Source: Crocinitomicaceae bacterium
GTDB taxonomy: Bacteria > Bacteroidota > Bacteroidia > Flavobacteriales_D > Parvicellaceae
DNA length: 64,000 bases
Reading direction: 5' to 3'
NCBI GenBank assembly: GCA_002723085.1
Contig: PBNK01000006.1
Location: forward strand, 1 to 64,000
Part shown: positions 17,930 through 26,280 of the stretch, piece by piece
Numbering within the stretch: position 1 is the first letter of the stretch
Layout of the letters: each line of letters opens with the position of its first letter
The notes under the pieces: model-generated
Told to the model about the DNA's origin: nothing
Seen by the model: only the letters and a program-made list of their open reading frames with translations
The model's database searches: none
Position numbers and translations under genes: made by a program

Positions 17930-19060
17930 TTAGGCCATTTTTAATTTATCATTTTTTTCAGTGAAATTATTGATTACATTTTTAATTGGCTTAAACTGTG
18001 ATCTTAATGTTGGCCATTGGTCTTCATAATTATTTAACAAATCAAAAATTTTAGATTCATGTTTTTTAATATTAAAGGTTATTGAAGCAGCTGAAACACT
18101 AGGTGTACAACATTCGCCAACAGTAGATCCAATTATTTTAAATCCTTGATTGTTTGCTTTTACTGCTGCAGATTCATACCTGTCTAACAATTCAATTGTT
18201 GAGTTGTCTCTATGTTTTGTATTTATAATAGATAATGAATTGTTAGGCCAAATTAAATGCTCTGTTCCTAATTCAATGTTATTGTTACGATTAATATGAC
18301 TATTAACTGAAATATAAACTGATTGTTTTATTGTTTTTTCAATAATGCTAATATCAAATTTTGAATTTATTATATTTTCAATGTACTCTTCTGAGCATGA
18401 TATGTTGAATCCTAATTTATTCCCAGAATTATAAATAATTTTATTAATGTATTGTATGAAAATTTGTTTGTATTTTTTTTCAGAAACTGTACTCTTTTTG
18501 TTTTGGTTTGAAATGATGTCCTTTAAGGTTTCAATAGATTTATTTAATAAAGACAAAGCATTATAGTTCTCATATGAGTTTTTTATAAAATGCTGAAAAT
18601 TGGTGTTTATAATATTTGCAATTAATGCTTTTTTAGAAGTACTGAAGCTTTTTGATTTAGCATTAACTCCAAAAGTGTTTGATTTATTTACTTTTATTAA
18701 AACAACATCATAAGAAGAAGTTATTTTTGATTTAGTTTTTAATACTAGCCATAAATTGTTCTCTTCATCCTCAATTTTAAGTTGTTTAATATTTTGTCTC
18801 TTATGATTAGTATTTTTGATAGGAATAGACTCATTATTTAACCAATTTTGATTATTTATTTTTTTAGAAAATCGAATAAAACTTCTTAAAATTTCTTTGT
18901 CGTCAATAAATGAAAATTCTCCATCATTTAAAGAAATTATTTTTAATTTATTTTCATAAGAAGTAAAACATCCAAAAGCTTCGTGAATGCCAGGATACAA
19001 TTGCTGTATTGAATTCATGTAGTTTTCTACAGGATGCTTTATGAAAGAAAATAAACTCAT
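17930..19060 (-). CDS. Uncharacterised 376-aa protein with conserved C-terminal segment
   Basis: I do not recognise this family with certainty. It is 376 aa, has no signal peptide or membrane helix, and is rich in Asn, Ile and Lys. The N-terminal part (to residue about 130) looks mixed alpha/beta. The middle is helical. The C-terminal about 85 residues look the most constrained: LDRYESAAVKANNQGFKIIG, then STVGECCTPSVSAASITFNI and WPTLRSQFKPIKNVI, with adjacent cysteines (ECC) and a helix-turn-helix-like pattern. This segment reminds me of the tail of some Bacteroidota regulators, but that is a weak recollection. The gene stands alone between trkA and a repeat-rich gap. Confidence 0.7.
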   Translation of the reverse strand: MSLFSFIKHPVENYMNSIQQLYPGIHEAFGCFTSYENKLKIISLNDGEFSFIDDKEILRSFIRFSKKINNQNWLNNESIPIKNTNHKRQNIKQLKIEDEENNLWLVLKTKSKITSSYDVVLIKVNKSNTFGVNAKSKSFSTSKKALIANIINTNFQHFIKNSYENYNALSLLNKSIETLKDIISNQNKKSTVSEKKYKQIFIQYINKIIYNSGNKLGFNISCSEEYIENIINSKFDISIIEKTIKQSVYISVNSHINRNNNIELGTEHLIWPNNSLSIINTKHRDNSTIELLDRYESAAVKANNQGFKIIGSTVGECCTPSVSAASITFNIKKHESKIFDLLNNYEDQWPTLRSQFKPIKNVINNFTEKNDKLKMA

Positions 19061-19070
19061 ATAAGTTTAA

Positions 19071-19230
19071 AATTAAGTAAAATTTAAGTTTTGAGTATAT
19101 AAATTAAGTAAAATTTTAAGTATGTCGATAAAAAATTTAGTTTATAATTAAGTTTTAAATTTCTTCTTAACCTGTTAATTCAGGTGTTTTTAATTTTTTA
19201 ATTTCGATTTATAATTAAGTTTAATTAAGT
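19071..19230. repeat. Cluster of AATTAAGT repeats in the intergenic region
   Basis: Five exact copies of AATTAAGT lie at 19071, 19102, 19146, 19213 and 19223, with further near copies (such as AATTTAAGT at 19081). Two copies sit in a longer direct repeat, TTTATAATTAAGTTT. A 5-bp hairpin (ACCTG / CAGGT, 19170-19185) lies in the middle. The cluster fills the space between the 376-aa gene start and the small ORFs. It could hold regulator binding sites, or be slippage in AT-rich DNA. Confidence 0.5.
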
Positions 19231-19248
19231 AGAATTGATTGTTAAGAA

Positions 19249-19335
19249 ATGAGAAAGATGATGAAAAAAATAGAAGTTTTATTTAAAAAATTAGAAAACT
19301 TAATTTACAAAACGGCAATAAATACTCTTAAGTAG
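19249..19335 (+). CDS. Possible small ORF, 28 aa, basic amphipathic
   Basis: ATG to TAG encoding 28 residues, beginning MRKMMKKIEVLFKKLENLIY. The product is strongly basic with regular spacing of Leu/Ile, so it could form an amphipathic helix. The stop codon is immediately followed by the ATG of the next small ORF with no gap. There is no homologue I recognise; it may be spurious, but the tight coupling is suggestive. Confidence 0.3.
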   Translation: MRKMMKKIEVLFKKLENLIYKTAINTLK

Positions 19336-19476
19336 ATGTTTGATAAACTAAAAATATTAGTTAGAGATTTAATGGAACAAAATGATAATAATATAAAATT
19401 ATCTAAAGAAGAGGAAATAGTTAGGTTGCATAAAAAAAATAGATTTAAATCAAATGAAAATAGCAATTTTGTATAG
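19336..19476 (+). CDS. Possible small ORF, 46 aa, charged
   Basis: Starts directly after the previous TAG and encodes 46 residues: FDKLKILVRDLMEQ followed by a charged stretch (KLSKEEEIVRLHKKNRFK). It looks helical and soluble. It ends 62 nt before the phosphohexomutase ATG. It is not recognised. The pair of abutting mini-ORFs in a 478-nt gap is the only coding potential seen there. Confidence 0.35.
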   Translation: MFDKLKILVRDLMEQNDNNIKLSKEEEIVRLHKKNRFKSNENSNFV

Positions 19477-19538
19477 TATTTACAATTGATATACTTATAC
19501 TGATTACTTTTTCTATTTTAGCAAAAAATTTACTAGAA

Positions 19539-20948
19539 ATGTCAAAAATAAAGTTTGGAACTGACGGATGGAGAGCAATTATTGCTAAAGATTTTACGGT
19601 AGATAATGTTGCTAGAATATCTTATGCTACTGGTTTATGGGTTAAAGAAAATTTCTCTAATCCATCCATTGTTATTGGTCACGATTGCAGATTTGCAGGA
19701 GAATTATTTGTAGAAACATCAGTTAAGGTATTTGTATCTCTTGGTGTTGAAGTCTGTATGGCTAAAGGTTTTATAACTACACCTATGATTTCATTAGGTG
19801 CTAAAAAATTAAATGCATCAATTGGTGTGGTAATGACAGCAAGTCATAATCCTCCTTCTTATAATGGATATAAGCTTAAAGGGCATTACGGTGGACCTTT
19901 AACTACAGATAAAATTAACGAAGTTGAGCGTCTTATTCCTAATGAAAACCCCGTTGATTTAGATTCTATTTCTATTGATAAATCTATTAATTCAGGATTA
20001 GTCAAATGGGTTGATTTGGAACAAATGTATATTGACGAAGTTGAATCATCTTTTGATCTTAAAGCGATTAAAAATTCTGGCTTACATTTTGCATACGATG
20101 CTATGTATGGAGCTGGTCAAAAAGTTATGAAAAGAATTCTTGGAAACATGACCTTTTTGCATTGTGAATACAATCCATCATTTTATGGGCAAGCACCTGA
20201 GCCAATAGCTAAGAATCTTACTGAATTTTCAGATTTAATTATTAAAGATGGCACTATTGCTGCTGGATTAGCAACTGATGGAGATGCAGATAGAATTGGA
20301 TTATATAATTCAAAAGGAGAATTTGTTGATTCTCATCATATAATTTTGTTGTTATTCTTGTATTTACATAAATATAAAAACATGACTGGAAAAGTTGTTG
20401 TTGCTGCTTCAACTACGCCTAGAGTAGTTCGTTTAGCCAAACAATGGGGCTTTGATCATGACACTGTGGAAATTGGTTTCAAACATATTGCTAAACAAAT
20501 GATTACTGAAGATGTGCTAATTGGAGGTGAAGAATCTGGAGGAATTGCTATAAAAGGTCATATTCCAGAAAGAGATGGCATTTGGATGGGGTTAGTTATT
20601 TTTGAATACATGGCAAAATCAGGAAAATCTCTTGAAGATCTTATTTCTGAAGTATATGATCTTGTTGGAGAGTTTAAGTATTGGAGAGATGATTTGCATT
20701 TAGACGAAGATTTAAAAACAACAATTGTAGCAAAATGCAAATCTGGAGAGTTTTCAAAATTTGGCAATTATGTTGTTGATCATGTCGATACTACAGATGG
20801 ATATAAATTCATTATCAGTGATGATGAATGGTTAATGATAAGGCCGTCTGGAACAGAGCCAGTATTAAGATGTTATGCAGAATCAAAAACTCTTGATGGA
20901 GCTAAACAATTGTTGGCAGCATGTAAAGCAGAAATTGGAGTAGGGTAG
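19539..20948 (+). CDS. Phosphohexomutase (phosphoglucomutase/phosphomannomutase family)
   Basis: A 469-aa alpha-D-phosphohexomutase. All four family loops are present: the phosphoserine loop TASHNP (Ser102), the metal loop DGDADR (247-252), the sugar loop GGEESGG, and the phosphate-binding RPSGTEPVLR near the C terminus. The N terminus KFGTDGWRAIIAKDF is typical of the phosphoglucomutase/phosphomannomutase group rather than GlmM, but substrate choice (Glc, Man or GlcN phosphates) cannot be settled from sequence. Cytoplasmic. The stop touches the end of the convergent DUF4139 gene. Confidence 0.92.
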   Translation: MSKIKFGTDGWRAIIAKDFTVDNVARISYATGLWVKENFSNPSIVIGHDCRFAGELFVETSVKVFVSLGVEVCMAKGFITTPMISLGAKKLNASIGVVMTASHNPPSYNGYKLKGHYGGPLTTDKINEVERLIPNENPVDLDSISIDKSINSGLVKWVDLEQMYIDEVESSFDLKAIKNSGLHFAYDAMYGAGQKVMKRILGNMTFLHCEYNPSFYGQAPEPIAKNLTEFSDLIIKDGTIAAGLATDGDADRIGLYNSKGEFVDSHHIILLLFLYLHKYKNMTGKVVVAASTTPRVVRLAKQWGFDHDTVEIGFKHIAKQMITEDVLIGGEESGGIAIKGHIPERDGIWMGLVIFEYMAKSGKSLEDLISEVYDLVGEFKYWRDDLHLDEDLKTTIVAKCKSGEFSKFGNYVVDHVDTTDGYKFIISDDEWLMIRPSGTEPVLRCYAESKTLDGAKQLLAACKAEIGVG

Positions 20949-22586
20949 TTACCAATTTCTTATGCTTTTGTCTTTAGGATGTTTTATGTAATATTTTAGT
21001 AAAATTGTTTTGGACTCGTTAGGTTCTAAAGTAATTGTCCATTTAATTTTTCCATTATCATTATTCAATTTGCCCTCGCTAATGTCTTCATATATTACAT
21101 CTATTCCTTTGTCTTTCGAAACGGGAATCTGATCAATTAATCTTAAAGTAATGTCTTTGTTTTTATTGTTTCTTACTTTAATTTCATAGCCCACGTCTTT
21201 TTTGAGTTGACTTCCTATATTAGAAGATGAAGAGTAATCATTTATTTTATTCCTAGTTATAATTATTGACTTATCTCTTCCTAGAGAAATTGAAATTATA
21301 TTTTTTGTAGATTTTGTATTTAAATACGTTTCTCCAACTGATGATCCTTTGTAATATATATTGGCTTGACCTGGCAGTAAATTGTAATTTCCTAAACCAG
21401 TAAGATTTGCCATTAAAAAGGCATCTTTATCTTCTTTTGGAATTGAGTAATAATCGTAAGTAGTAGGAATGTTAATCTTTTGAATTTCAATATAATTTGT
21501 TTTTCCATTTGAAGGAATATTGTATGGAATTTGAATGTCATACTTTACAAATACGCCTCCAAAGTTTACCACAGTAAAATCTGCACTTGATCCTGATTCT
21601 TCTAATTCAACTACATCTTCTTGTAGGAGTGAGGAGCTCATATCAACAACCATATTTGGAGATGCATTCCGATATTCACCTTTTCTTTGTGTAGTAACTC
21701 TTTCTTTAAATTCAGGAACAAAAGATATGAAATCGGTACTAAAGCTAGGTTGTCTGTTTGATTGATTTAATTTTCCAGTTGATAAAGAAAGGCTTACGTT
21801 TTCCCAGTCTTCTTTAGTGTTTTGGTATACTTTTGCTTTATAAGTTAGTTCAATTGGAGATGAAACATCCACTGAACGTACATCATATAATGGAGCCCAA
21901 CCAGCGTTGGAAACATTGTATTTTAATGTGAAATTAACTGTTGTACTTTGTTTACAAGAAACTTGAAGAGTAATTTCTCCTGAAGAATTATTTCTGTTTT
22001 TTTGTTGTATGGCATTTAATTGTGATTTTAAATTTGAAATGGTTTTTTTGATTTTTTTAATGCTGTGATTGGCTTCCATCAAATTGGTTTCAATTTCCAT
22101 CATTCTTTTTCCAAAATATTCGCTTAACTCCATTAAGTCATCAATTATAAACTCTTTGTTAGAGTAAGTTTTATTTTTATCTAGAAGGTTTTTTTCTTCA
22201 TTGTAAACAGATAAATGAACTTCTCTAATTCTGAGTTTGTATTCCATTAGCTCTAGGCTATCCTTTAATACTTTATACTCTTTTACTTTCGTTTCTGCTA
22301 TAGCTAAATAATTTTTTGAATGATTAACAGAGCTAATTATGACATCTTTATTAGAAATTTTTGCCTGAATTGTTTGATCTTTAATGTAAGGTGACAACTC
22401 TGTAATAACAATTTCATTTGCTCCTTTAGCAAGGTTTACACTTCCAGATCTGTTAATTTCAGCGCCATTATTAAATACTGTAACATGATTAATGTTTGTT
22501 TTTGAGGTTTTTATTACGTTTTGCCCAAAAGAAAGTAGGGGAGAACAAGAAATAAATAATCCTAAAGCAAAAGTTTTTAAATTCAT
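20949..22586 (-). CDS. Exported DUF4139/DUF4140 protein (mucoidy-inhibitor MuiA-like)
   Basis: A 545-aa exported protein with a signal peptide ending at LLSFGQ (residue about 22). The DUF4140-like N-terminal domain (VTVFNNGAEINRSGSVNLAKG, then PYIKDQTIQAKI) is followed by a long coiled coil (residues about 95-200) and the C-terminal DUF4139 beta domain starting near YNVSNAGWAPLYDVRS. The family is named after MuiA, whose function is poorly known. A promoter-like box lies 26 nt upstream, divergent from surE. Confidence 0.85.
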   Translation of the reverse strand: MNLKTFALGLFISCSPLLSFGQNVIKTSKTNINHVTVFNNGAEINRSGSVNLAKGANEIVITELSPYIKDQTIQAKISNKDVIISSVNHSKNYLAIAETKVKEYKVLKDSLELMEYKLRIREVHLSVYNEEKNLLDKNKTYSNKEFIIDDLMELSEYFGKRMMEIETNLMEANHSIKKIKKTISNLKSQLNAIQQKNRNNSSGEITLQVSCKQSTTVNFTLKYNVSNAGWAPLYDVRSVDVSSPIELTYKAKVYQNTKEDWENVSLSLSTGKLNQSNRQPSFSTDFISFVPEFKERVTTQRKGEYRNASPNMVVDMSSSLLQEDVVELEESGSSADFTVVNFGGVFVKYDIQIPYNIPSNGKTNYIEIQKINIPTTYDYYSIPKEDKDAFLMANLTGLGNYNLLPGQANIYYKGSSVGETYLNTKSTKNIISISLGRDKSIIITRNKINDYSSSSNIGSQLKKDVGYEIKVRNNKNKDITLRLIDQIPVSKDKGIDVIYEDISEGKLNNDNGKIKWTITLEPNESKTILLKYYIKHPKDKSIRNW

Positions 22587-22611
22587 AATTAGATGTTTAC
22601 AACAATATTGT

Positions 22612-22619
22612 CAAATATA
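22612..22619 (-). promoter_or_regulatory. Bacteroidota -7 box for the DUF4139 gene
   Basis: Minus-strand TATATTTG, an exact TAnnTTTG match, ends 26 nt before the ATG of the minus-strand gene. It faces the surE box across 22 nt, forming a compact divergent promoter region. Confidence 0.45.
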
Positions 22620-22641
22620 ATGCCAAAACTTCAATATTAAC

Positions 22642-22649
22642 TAAATTTG
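22642..22649 (+). promoter_or_regulatory. Bacteroidota -7 box for surE
   Basis: TAAATTTG, an exact TAnnTTTG match, ends 5 nt before the surE ATG, again predicting a very short or absent leader. No clear -33 TTTG is found at the usual distance. Confidence 0.4.
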
Positions 22650-22654
22650 CTATC

Positions 22655-23428
22655 ATGAATAAACCATTAATTTTAATTACTAACGATGATGGATATAATG
22701 CTTTGGGTTTATCCTCTTTAGTTGAGGCTGTTAAAGATTTAGGGGAGTTATTAGTTGTGGCACCTGATCGCCCTCAATCTGGAATGGGGCATGCTATTAC
22801 GGTAAATGAACCTTTAAGGTGTTATCCTATAGATTTTTTTGAAAATATTAAAGTATTTTGCTGTACAGGAACACCTGTTGACTGTGTTAAAATGGGCCTT
22901 TATCAATTGAATGATAGAAAACCAGATTTAATTTTATCTGGAATTAATCATGGATCAAATGTGAGTACAAATGTTTTGTATTCAGGAACTATGTCTGCTG
23001 CAGTTGAAGGAGCATTAGAAGGAATTAAAAGCATTGGATTTTCTTTAACTAATTATAGCAGTGAAGCTGATTTTACTGCTTCTAGAGAAATGGTTACTAA
23101 AATCACAAAAAATGTATTAGAAAATGGTTTAAAAGAGGGTACATGCTTAAATGTTAATGTTCCGGATGTTCCTTTGAATAAAATAAAAGGCATCAAAGTG
23201 TGTAGACAGGGAAGAGCTTTTTGGGACGATACATTTGAAAAGAGAGTAGATCCATTAGGAAAAGATTACTTTTGGCTTACAGGTTCTTTTGGTTCTTCAG
23301 AAAATAAACCAAATGATAGCGATGTGTTTTATCTAGAAAACAATTACGTTACTATTGTGCCTACTCAATTTGACATGACATGTCATTCAACAATTGAAGA
23401 ATTAAAAAAACAAGGATTTGAGTTATGA
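22655..23428 (+). CDS. surE: 5'/3'-nucleotidase SurE
   Basis: A 257-aa metal-dependent nucleotidase that dephosphorylates nucleoside monophosphates. The N-terminal metal motif ILITNDDGYNALG holds D11 and D12; RPQSGMGHAITVN and LSGINHGSNVSTNVLYSGT complete the active site. Cytoplasmic. Its stop overlaps the start of the next gene (ATGA), beginning the surE - small membrane protein - lpxB - SpoIID run. Confidence 0.95.
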   Translation: MNKPLILITNDDGYNALGLSSLVEAVKDLGELLVVAPDRPQSGMGHAITVNEPLRCYPIDFFENIKVFCCTGTPVDCVKMGLYQLNDRKPDLILSGINHGSNVSTNVLYSGTMSAAVEGALEGIKSIGFSLTNYSSEADFTASREMVTKITKNVLENGLKEGTCLNVNVPDVPLNKIKGIKVCRQGRAFWDDTFEKRVDPLGKDYFWLTGSFGSSENKPNDSDVFYLENNYVTIVPTQFDMTCHSTIEELKKQGFEL

Positions 23429-23751
23429 ATAAAAATTGGATAAAAAAATTAGATCACTTTAAATATGGGGCAATTATGGGTCTTGTTTTTCCATTTATTG
23501 GCTTTTTTATTAGCTTTTTAATTAGTGGAGCAATGGATTTAGAATCATATTGGGATTCATTTACTAAAAATGTAGAGTTTACTAATGAAATACGAGCGGA
23601 TTATCGTCAAAGTATATTAGGTTTTTGTATGTTACCTAATATGCTTTTATTTTATTTTGGATATTTTCAATTCAAAATTGATAAATTTTCAAAAGGATTA
23701 GTTGGCATAACATTAATTTTGGCAGCTTTAAGTTTTATTTTTATTTATTGA
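23425..23751 (+). CDS. Small membrane protein between surE and lpxB
   Basis: A 108-aa protein with three hydrophobic segments (about residues 14-35, 66-82 and 89-107) and a charged loop between the first two. The ATG overlaps the surE stop by 4 nt, and lpxB starts 8 nt downstream, so it is co-translated with both. No known domain is recognised. Position in a lipid A gene run suggests an envelope role, but that is inference only. Confidence 0.8.
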   Translation: MNKNWIKKLDHFKYGAIMGLVFPFIGFFISFLISGAMDLESYWDSFTKNVEFTNEIRADYRQSILGFCMLPNMLLFYFGYFQFKIDKFSKGLVGITLILAALSFIFIY

Positions 23752-23759
23752 AATTATAA

Positions 23760-24893
23760 ATGAAATATTACATTGTTTCTGGAGAGGCTTCGGGTGATTT
23801 ACACGCTTCAAATTTAATGAAGGAAATCTTAAAAAAGGATCCAAATGCTAAGTTTAGGTGTTGGGGTGGGGATTTGATGAGAGAAGCTGGAGGTGAGGTG
23901 GTTAAGCACTATAAAGATTTAAACTTTATGGGGTTCTGGGAGGTGATAAAAAACATTAGAACCATTTTTAATAATCTAAAGTTTTGCAAGTTAGATATTG
24001 TTCAAAATAAACCTGATGTACTAATATTAGTGGACTATCCAGGTTTTAATATGAGAATTGCTAAATACATTTCAAATTTTCCCATACCTGTAATTTATTA
24101 CATATCTCCACAGGTTTGGGCGTGGAAAGAAAAACGTGTTGAACAAATTAGAAAATTTGTCACAAAGTTATTTGTTATTCTTCCTTTTGAAAAAGAATTT
24201 TATAAAAAACATAATATTGATGTTACTTATGTAGGTCATCCATTAATTGATGCCATTGAAGATTTTAAAACATCTAAAGCTGTTTCAAAAGCGGATTTTT
24301 TTAAAGATAATGACTTAAATGATTTGCCAATAATTACTTTGTTGCCTGGAAGTAGGAGGCAGGAGATTATCAAAAAACTACCTATAATGGTTTCATCTGT
24401 AAATGATAAGATAGATAAATTTCAAATTGTAATTGGTGGTGTTCAACTTCAATCTGATTTATACAAAGAATTAATAAATGATAAAAGGATTAAGGTTGTT
24501 TTTAATGATACTTATAATTTACTTAATCATTCTCATGTGGCTCTTGTAACTTCAGGTACAGCAACTTTAGAAACGGCATTGTTTAATGTTCCTCAAGTGG
24601 TTTGTTATAAAAGCAGTTGGTTTTCATATCAAATTGCTAAAATGTTGGTTAAAAATATAAAATACATTTCTCTAGTGAATTTAATTCTAAATAAAAATTC
24701 TGTTAAAGAGTTGATTCAAAATGAATTAACATCACTTAATTTAAGCAGAGAATTAGATAATATTTTGTCAAATATCAACCAAAATGAAATATTTGAAGAC
24801 TATAAAGTCTTAATTGAAAAGTGTGGGGGTAAAGGGGCTTCTAAACTTACTGCAAATGAGTTGTTAAAAACTATTGGGTTTAATGAAATTTAA
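23760..24893 (+). CDS. lpxB: Lipid-A-disaccharide synthase
   Basis: A 377-aa GT-B glycosyltransferase (GT19) that joins UDP-diacylglucosamine and lipid X in lipid A synthesis at the inner membrane. Hallmarks are YIVSGEASGDLHASNLM at the N terminus, the segment MGFWEV, ISPQVWAWKEKRVEQI, TLLPGSRRQEI and VTSGTATLETALF. Length and motifs are normal. It shows that the organism makes a lipid A outer membrane. Confidence 0.96.
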   Translation: MKYYIVSGEASGDLHASNLMKEILKKDPNAKFRCWGGDLMREAGGEVVKHYKDLNFMGFWEVIKNIRTIFNNLKFCKLDIVQNKPDVLILVDYPGFNMRIAKYISNFPIPVIYYISPQVWAWKEKRVEQIRKFVTKLFVILPFEKEFYKKHNIDVTYVGHPLIDAIEDFKTSKAVSKADFFKDNDLNDLPIITLLPGSRRQEIIKKLPIMVSSVNDKIDKFQIVIGGVQLQSDLYKELINDKRIKVVFNDTYNLLNHSHVALVTSGTATLETALFNVPQVVCYKSSWFSYQIAKMLVKNIKYISLVNLILNKNSVKELIQNELTSLNLSRELDNILSNINQNEIFEDYKVLIEKCGGKGASKLTANELLKTIGFNEI

Positions 24894-24925
24894 AAGAATT
24901 TGATGCGTTAATTTTACTATTAATT

Positions 24926-26092
24926 ATGACAATTAAATTATTAAATAAATCGTTTTTAACCATCATTATTTTTTTTCTAACCCTTTCAATTTCAGGAAAA
25001 GAAATGAAAATTGGCATTCTTAGGAATGTTAAAATGAAACAAGTTTTGTTTAAAGTTAATACAGGTTCATTTAGTATTAATAGTATTCAAAAAAACTTAA
25101 ATAAAGATCAGAGTATAAAAATTAGTATTTCGGGAAATAAGGTAAGGGTCAAACAGCTTGATAATTCTCTTGTTTTATTAGATACACTTTTTATAAAAAA
25201 CACTTCTGAAAATTCAATATTTAGTGTAAAAGGTATTGTTCCCAGTTTAAGGGAAAGAAAGTATTATGCTAAGCTTAAAGTTTTTGTTCAAAATGGATAT
25301 TTAACTCTGGTTAATGAAATCAATTTAGAAAAATATATAATTGGGGTTCTGGAATCTGAAGTTGGCTTGAATCGATCAAAAGATTTTTATAAGGTACAAG
25401 CTGTAATTAGCAGAACATATGCACTTAAAAATCAATATAAATTCCTTCATGAAGGGTTTTATTTAACTGATCTTGTTAATTGTCAGGTATATAAGGGGAG
25501 AATGTATAAAGACAAAACCATTGAACAAGCAGTTGAAGAAACCAAAGATTTAGTCTTAGTGGATGAAAATATGGATTACATTACAGCTGCATATTTTTCA
25601 AATAGCGGAGGACAAACTATAAATGTAGAAGATGTATGGCTTAAAGCATTGCCGTACCTGAGAAGCATACACGATCCATATTCAATTGACTGTAACAATT
25701 ATTCTTGGACTAAAACCATAGATAAATCTAAATGGCTGAATTATCTTAAAAGAAACTATAATTTCCCTGTTTACGATTCTGAAGCAGTTACTGCAGCATG
25801 TAATTTTAAACAAGAAATTCGTCATAAATACCTAATTGATTGGGTATATCAAATTCCTTTAAAGAAAATTCGAGAGGATTGGGGGCTTAAAAGTACTTAT
25901 TTTAGCATTTCTGAAAAAGACAACATCTTAACATTTAATGGCAAAGGCTTTGGTCATGGTGTAGGTTTATCGCAAGAGGGTGCAATGAAGATGATTGATC
26001 TTGGTTATGATTTTTTAGATGTTCTTAGATTCTATTATACTGACGTACACTTAATTAATCTTAGTATGCGTGATTTTTATTTGATTGATTAA
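24926..26092 (+). CDS. SpoIID/LytB-domain protein (probable peptidoglycan lytic enzyme)
   Basis: A 388-aa exported protein with an N-terminal hydrophobic signal segment (residues about 9-24). The SpoIID domain is clear: LEKYIIGVLESEVGLNRS, YKVQAVISRTYALKN, YFSNSGGQTINVEDVW, and the C-terminal GFGHGVGLSQEGAMKM. In Firmicutes SpoIID is a lytic transglycosylase acting on denuded glycan. The upstream glutamate (LESEV) fits the catalytic position. It follows lpxB by 32 nt and ends the run; 188 nt without a gene follow. Confidence 0.88.
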   Translation: MTIKLLNKSFLTIIIFFLTLSISGKEMKIGILRNVKMKQVLFKVNTGSFSINSIQKNLNKDQSIKISISGNKVRVKQLDNSLVLLDTLFIKNTSENSIFSVKGIVPSLRERKYYAKLKVFVQNGYLTLVNEINLEKYIIGVLESEVGLNRSKDFYKVQAVISRTYALKNQYKFLHEGFYLTDLVNCQVYKGRMYKDKTIEQAVEETKDLVLVDENMDYITAAYFSNSGGQTINVEDVWLKALPYLRSIHDPYSIDCNNYSWTKTIDKSKWLNYLKRNYNFPVYDSEAVTAACNFKQEIRHKYLIDWVYQIPLKKIREDWGLKSTYFSISEKDNILTFNGKGFGHGVGLSQEGAMKMIDLGYDFLDVLRFYYTDVHLINLSMRDFYLID

Positions 26093-26188
26093 TTATAGTA
26101 GGATATATGTTATAAACCTCAAGTTAACATAATATTAATTATAAGACAAAGTTATCAAGAAACAGATAAGTCCTTTTTCTAAATCATC

Positions 26189-26211
26189 TTATCAATGCCT
26201 CTAATTGATAA
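26189..26211. repeat. Inverted repeat in the gap before the papain-MORN gene
   Basis: TTATCAAT, a 7-nt spacer, then ATTGATAA form a perfect 8-bp dyad about 70 nt upstream of the next ATG; other TTATC/GATAA elements lie just before it (26151-26170). There is no T run, so this is not a terminator. It may be an operator. The rest of the 26093-26280 gap shows nothing else. Confidence 0.3.
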
Positions 26212-26280
26212 CCAATAACTTTAGTTAAAAAAATATATTTTAGAGTAAATTTTAAATAAACGTTGAATAATTAGCTCTTC

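Noticed and set aside
19169-19190. Terminator in the 19.1-19.5 kb gap
   Set aside because: A 5-bp hairpin with an interrupted T-rich tail; no upstream plus-strand gene ends nearby.
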